From: Anaerolineaceae bacterium
Lineage (GTDB): Bacteria; Chloroflexota; Anaerolineae; JAAYZQ01
Length of the DNA: 8,412 nt
Reading direction: 5' to 3'
Assembly (NCBI GenBank): GCA_012514775.1
Contig: JAAYZQ010000193.1
Span: 1 to 8,412 of the forward strand
Position numbers and translations under genes: made by a program. The notes beneath the pieces were generated by a model, which saw only the letters and a list, made by a program, of their open reading frames with translations, had not been told where the DNA came from and did no database searches. Shown piece by piece: positions 6,279-8,412 of this stretch. Each line of letters opens with the position of its first letter. Within the stretch, counting starts at the first letter, position 1.

Positions 6279-7441
6279 CGGTCAAAGCGGACGATCTCGC
6301 CGCCCTGCTGGGCGACCCACAGCGCCTGCGCGAGACCCTGGAAGCACACTACGGGCGGCCGGAAACGGCCGCCCTCTCCCCCTGGGAGCGGGTGGAGATG
6401 GCCCTGGCCCATCGACAGCCCGACCGCGTCCCCTTTGACTTCTGGGCCGTGCCCGAGGTGTGGCAGCGGCTGCGGGCGGCCCTGGAGGCCAAAGACGAAG
6501 AGGTGCTGCGCCTGCTGGGCATCGACTGCCGCATGGTGACGGCGCGCTACGTGGGCACCCGGGCGCGCACCCTGCCCGACGGCACGGTCGTCGACGCCTG
6601 GGGCACCCACCGCCGCCGCGTGAGCAACGAGTTCAGCACCTACGAGGAATATGCCAGCCACCCCCTGGCCGAGGCCGAGACCGTATCGGACGTCCTGAAT
6701 TGGGACTGGGCCCGGACCGAGGAATGGGACGTGTCGGGCGTGCGCGAGCAGTGCCAGGCCCTGAACAGCGGGCTGCGCCACCACCTGCGCTACGAGGTGG
6801 GCGGCATCTTTGAGTGGTCGTGGGCCTTGCGCGGCTTTGAGCGCTTTCTCCTGGACCTGGTGGAGCAGCCCGAGGTGGCGGGCGCCATCATGGACCGTTT
6901 TACCGACGTCTATATCGAGAATACGCTGCGGGTCATCGAGGCGGCCGGGGGGCTGCTGGACATGGTCTACACCTACGACGACGTCGGGATGCAAAACGGG
7001 CTGCTGATCTCACCCCGCATGTGGCGGCGGCACATCCTGCCCCGCCACCAGCGCCTGAACGCCGCCATCCGCGGAGCGCGCTACCCGGTGCGCATCATGT
7101 ATCACTCTTGCGGGTCCATCTATCCCCTCATCGGGCCCTTTATCGACGAGATGGGCATCGACGTCCTGAACCCCCTCCAGCCCCGGGCCCGCGACATGGA
7201 CATGGCGCGCATCAAGGCCGAGTTCGGGGAGCGGCTGTCGTTCCACGGCGGCGTGGACATCCAGCACACCCTGCCCCACGGGACGCCCGCGGAGGTTCGG
7301 GACGAGGTGCAGGAGCGCTGCCGGGTGCTGGGCCCGGGCGGGGGCTATATCTGTACCTCGGCCCACTATATCCAGGGCGACACGCCCCTGGAGAACATCC
7401 TGGCCATGTACACCGCGCCCCGCGAGCTGCCCTCGACCTGA
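6275..7441 (+). CDS. Uroporphyrinogen decarboxylase (URO-D) superfamily protein
   Basis: This is a predicted cytoplasmic TIM-barrel protein of 388 residues. Family landmarks are RPERV-like ALAHRQPDRVPFDFW (44-58), MVYTYDDVGMQNGLLISP (230-247), IMYHSCGSIYPLI (274-286), NPLQPRARDMDM (299-310), FHGGVDIQHTLPHGTP (323-338) and a C-terminal TPLENILAMY (370-379). H277, C279 and C360 recreate the His-x-Cys...Cys pattern that binds zinc in corrinoid methyltransferases such as MtaA and MtbA. That suggests a methyl-transfer or related enzyme rather than the heme-pathway HemE. Its ATG shares four bases with the stop of permease 2, so it is translationally coupled to the importer and may process the imported compound or a derivative. 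The exact reaction cannot be read from the sequence. The last 76 bp are also coding on the minus strand. Confidence 0.85.
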   Translation: MTVKADDLAALLGDPQRLRETLEAHYGRPETAALSPWERVEMALAHRQPDRVPFDFWAVPEVWQRLRAALEAKDEEVLRLLGIDCRMVTARYVGTRARTLPDGTVVDAWGTHRRRVSNEFSTYEEYASHPLAEAETVSDVLNWDWARTEEWDVSGVREQCQALNSGLRHHLRYEVGGIFEWSWALRGFERFLLDLVEQPEVAGAIMDRFTDVYIENTLRVIEAAGGLLDMVYTYDDVGMQNGLLISPRMWRRHILPRHQRLNAAIRGARYPVRIMYHSCGSIYPLIGPFIDEMGIDVLNPLQPRARDMDMARIKAEFGERLSFHGGVDIQHTLPHGTPAEVRDEVQERCRVLGPGGGYICTSAHYIQGDTPLENILAMYTAPRELPST

Positions 7442-7806
7442 AAGTCGGCGGTCTCGACCCGGTTCGCCCGTACCTCCACGATGCGGCTGCCCAGGACCGC
7501 GCCGTCCTTTTCCACCTGGACGACGTACCTGCCCGGCTCCAGGACGATGGAAAAGCGCCCATCGTCGCCGGTGCTCTGCTCCTGGAGAAGGCTCTGTTTC
7601 TGGTAGAGGGAGCCCTTGTCGATCTGTCCGATGCCCTGGAGGCCATAGATGGCGATGGTCATCCCCGCCAGCCCCTCGCCCTGTGCGTCGACGATCTGGC
7701 CCTGCAGGGTGCCCGGGGCGTTCGGGTCGCCGCCGCAGGCGGCAAGGAGCCCGGCCAACAGCAGCAGCAAGAACAGGAGCGTGACGCGTTCAGTGCAGCG
7801 GTTCAT
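7366..7806 (-). CDS. Small lipoprotein with a carboxypeptidase-regulatory-like beta domain
   Basis: The 146-residue exported protein has a lipoprotein signal peptide (R3 and R7, hydrophobic core 10-21, lipobox LAAC with Cys24). One beta-sandwich domain follows at about 33-122, of the carboxypeptidase regulatory or Cna-B kind: GTLQGQIVDAQGEGLAGMTI at its start, then GDDGRFSIVLEPGRYVVQV and a closing TADFQVEG. Such domains bind or space surface components and are not catalytic. The ATG at 7806 is preceded by AAGGA (7818-7814) at 7 nt. The domain should end near residue 123; the remaining SSRGAVYM...PWI tail (124-146) is encoded on the strand opposite the end of the URO-D gene, as if the original stop were lost. 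It lies 83 bp downstream of the M23 gene and shares that protein's C-terminal domain type. Confidence 0.8.
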   Translation of the reverse strand: MNRCTERVTLLFLLLLLAGLLAACGGDPNAPGTLQGQIVDAQGEGLAGMTIAIYGLQGIGQIDKGSLYQKQSLLQEQSTGDDGRFSIVLEPGRYVVQVEKDGAVLGSRIVEVRANRVETADFQVEGSSRGAVYMARMFSRGVSPWI

Positions 7807-7836
7807 GAGCGCTTCCTTTCGACGCTGGCAACGTGC

Positions 7837-7900
7837 CCGAGCCTGTGACGGTGCCCCGGCCCGGATGAGAGGAACCTACACGCGGCCCGTCACGGCTCGG
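7837..7900 (-). other. Long inverted repeat at the end of the M23 gene
   Basis: CCGAGCCTGTGACGG (7837-7851) pairs with CCGTCACGGCTCGG (7887-7900) over 14 pairs with one bulged T at 7844, enclosing 35 nt. It covers the stop codon of the M23 peptidase gene and most of the gap to the small lipoprotein. No T-tract follows on the minus strand, so it is more likely an mRNA-stabilising or processing hairpin than an intrinsic terminator. Confidence 0.6.
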
Positions 7901-8412
7901 CCTGGATGCGGACAAAGGCAATGTCGCCGGGCTTGACGGTGACGGGCTGGACGTAGGACCGGTCGCCGATCTGCACCTTGACCAGGTAGTCGCCGGCGGG
8001 CACGTAGCCCAGGGCCAAGTTCTCGCCCAACTGATCGTCGGGGTTGATCTCCTCGTTGGCATAGGTCTGGATCTGGCGCCACCACTTGTTCGGCTCGGCG
8101 GCGCGGAAAAAGGTGACGGGCAGCTCGGGCACCGGCTCGCCCGCGGCGTCCAACACCAGCCCGGCGATGACCCCTTGCCCCGGCTCGGGACGCAGCCACA
8201 GGACGGGGTTGCGGGTGCTGCCATAGTCGTTGCTGCCCAGGCGCACTTCCAGGTGTACGTGGTTGCCGATGGCAACCCCGGTCATGCCTACCAGGCCCAG
8301 GATCTGGCCGGCCTCCAGCCGCTGGCCCTTCTCCACCAGGACCTCGGAGAGGTGGGCGTACAGCAAAAAGACCCGTTGCCCGTTAAAGGCCTGGTCGAGC
8401 TCCTGGATGACC
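7890..8412 (-). CDS. M23 (LytM-type) metallopeptidase with C-terminal beta domain, 5' end outside the window
   Basis: The 173 visible residues are the C-terminal part of a longer protein; the frame stays open to the window edge, so the start is not seen. Residues 14-57 of the visible part match the end of the M23 fold: LLYAHLSEVLVEKGQRLEAG (16-35), GLVGMTGVAIGNHVHLEV (39-56), with the catalytic or metal-binding H20 and the HxH pair H51/H53. The remaining zinc ligands (the HxxxD region) would lie upstream. From about residue 80, GVIAGLVLDAAGEPVPELPV and later VPAGDYLVKVQ indicate a carboxypeptidase-regulatory-like domain. Proteins of this kind act outside the cytoplasm, cutting peptide cross-links or activating cell-wall hydrolases. 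The gene precedes the small lipoprotein on the same strand and probably shares its transcript. Catalytic activity cannot be judged without the missing part. Confidence 0.85.
   Translation of the reverse strand, partial: VIQELDQAFNGQRVFLLYAHLSEVLVEKGQRLEAGQILGLVGMTGVAIGNHVHLEVRLGSNDYGSTRNPVLWLRPEPGQGVIAGLVLDAAGEPVPELPVTFFRAAEPNKWWRQIQTYANEEINPDDQLGENLALGYVPAGDYLVKVQIGDRSYVQPVTVKPGDIAFVRIQAEP

Noticed and set aside
6275..7441. True heme-pathway uroporphyrinogen decarboxylase (hemE)
   Set aside because: The HxC...C pattern, the length of 388 residues and the importer context fit the wider URO-D methyltransferase-like group better, and no other heme gene is nearby.
7021..7848. Plus-strand open frame crossing the end of the URO-D gene and the small lipoprotein gene
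   Set aside because: It is out of phase with the URO-D gene, and the minus strand has a good lipoprotein signal, SD and beta domain.

Overview
The window is GC-rich, with strong Shine-Dalgarno sequences, tightly packed genes and a substrate-binding lipoprotein carrying a Pro/Glu/Thr-rich linker after its lipobox. This style fits a free-living bacterium of the Chloroflexota (for example an Anaerolineae-like lineage). The assignment rests on general gene style, not on any marker gene.

Layout. Positions 1-353 hold no gene: a 67-bp tandem repeat (about 2.4 copies, 1-164), a good sigma70-type promoter (204-232) and a leader of about 115 nt. A plus-strand operon follows: a BMP/PnrA-family substrate-binding lipoprotein (354-1490), an intergenic region with two strong stem-loops (1526-1627), a double-domain ABC ATPase (1660-3564), two BMP-type permeases (3557-4993 and 5004-6278) and a uroporphyrinogen-decarboxylase-superfamily protein (6275-7441). 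After the stem-loop region the genes overlap or lie within 10 nt of each other, so co-transcription and translational coupling are likely. On the minus strand, converging on this operon, are the 3' part of an M23-type peptidase gene (7890-8412, running off the window) and a small lipoprotein with a carboxypeptidase-regulatory-like beta domain (7366-7806), whose 3' end overlaps the operon's last gene by 76 bp.

How the genes work together. The first four operon genes make a complete ABC importer of the NupNOPQ/BmpA-NupABC/RfuABCD type: lipoprotein receptor, fused ATPase and two permeases. The residues kept in the receptor favour a nucleoside-like ligand, but riboflavin or another ring compound is possible. 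The URO-D-like protein, coupled to the second permease, probably acts on the imported compound or on a methyl or corrinoid-linked pathway fed by it; this is inference.

Most notable observation. The first ATPase domain is interrupted, in frame, by about 119 residues containing four hydrophobic segments whose charge pattern fits a four-helix membrane hairpin. It sits between the Q-loop and the signature motif. Both permeases also have long, hydrophobic N-terminal extensions. The importer therefore looks like a membrane-elaborated variant of a known transporter family.
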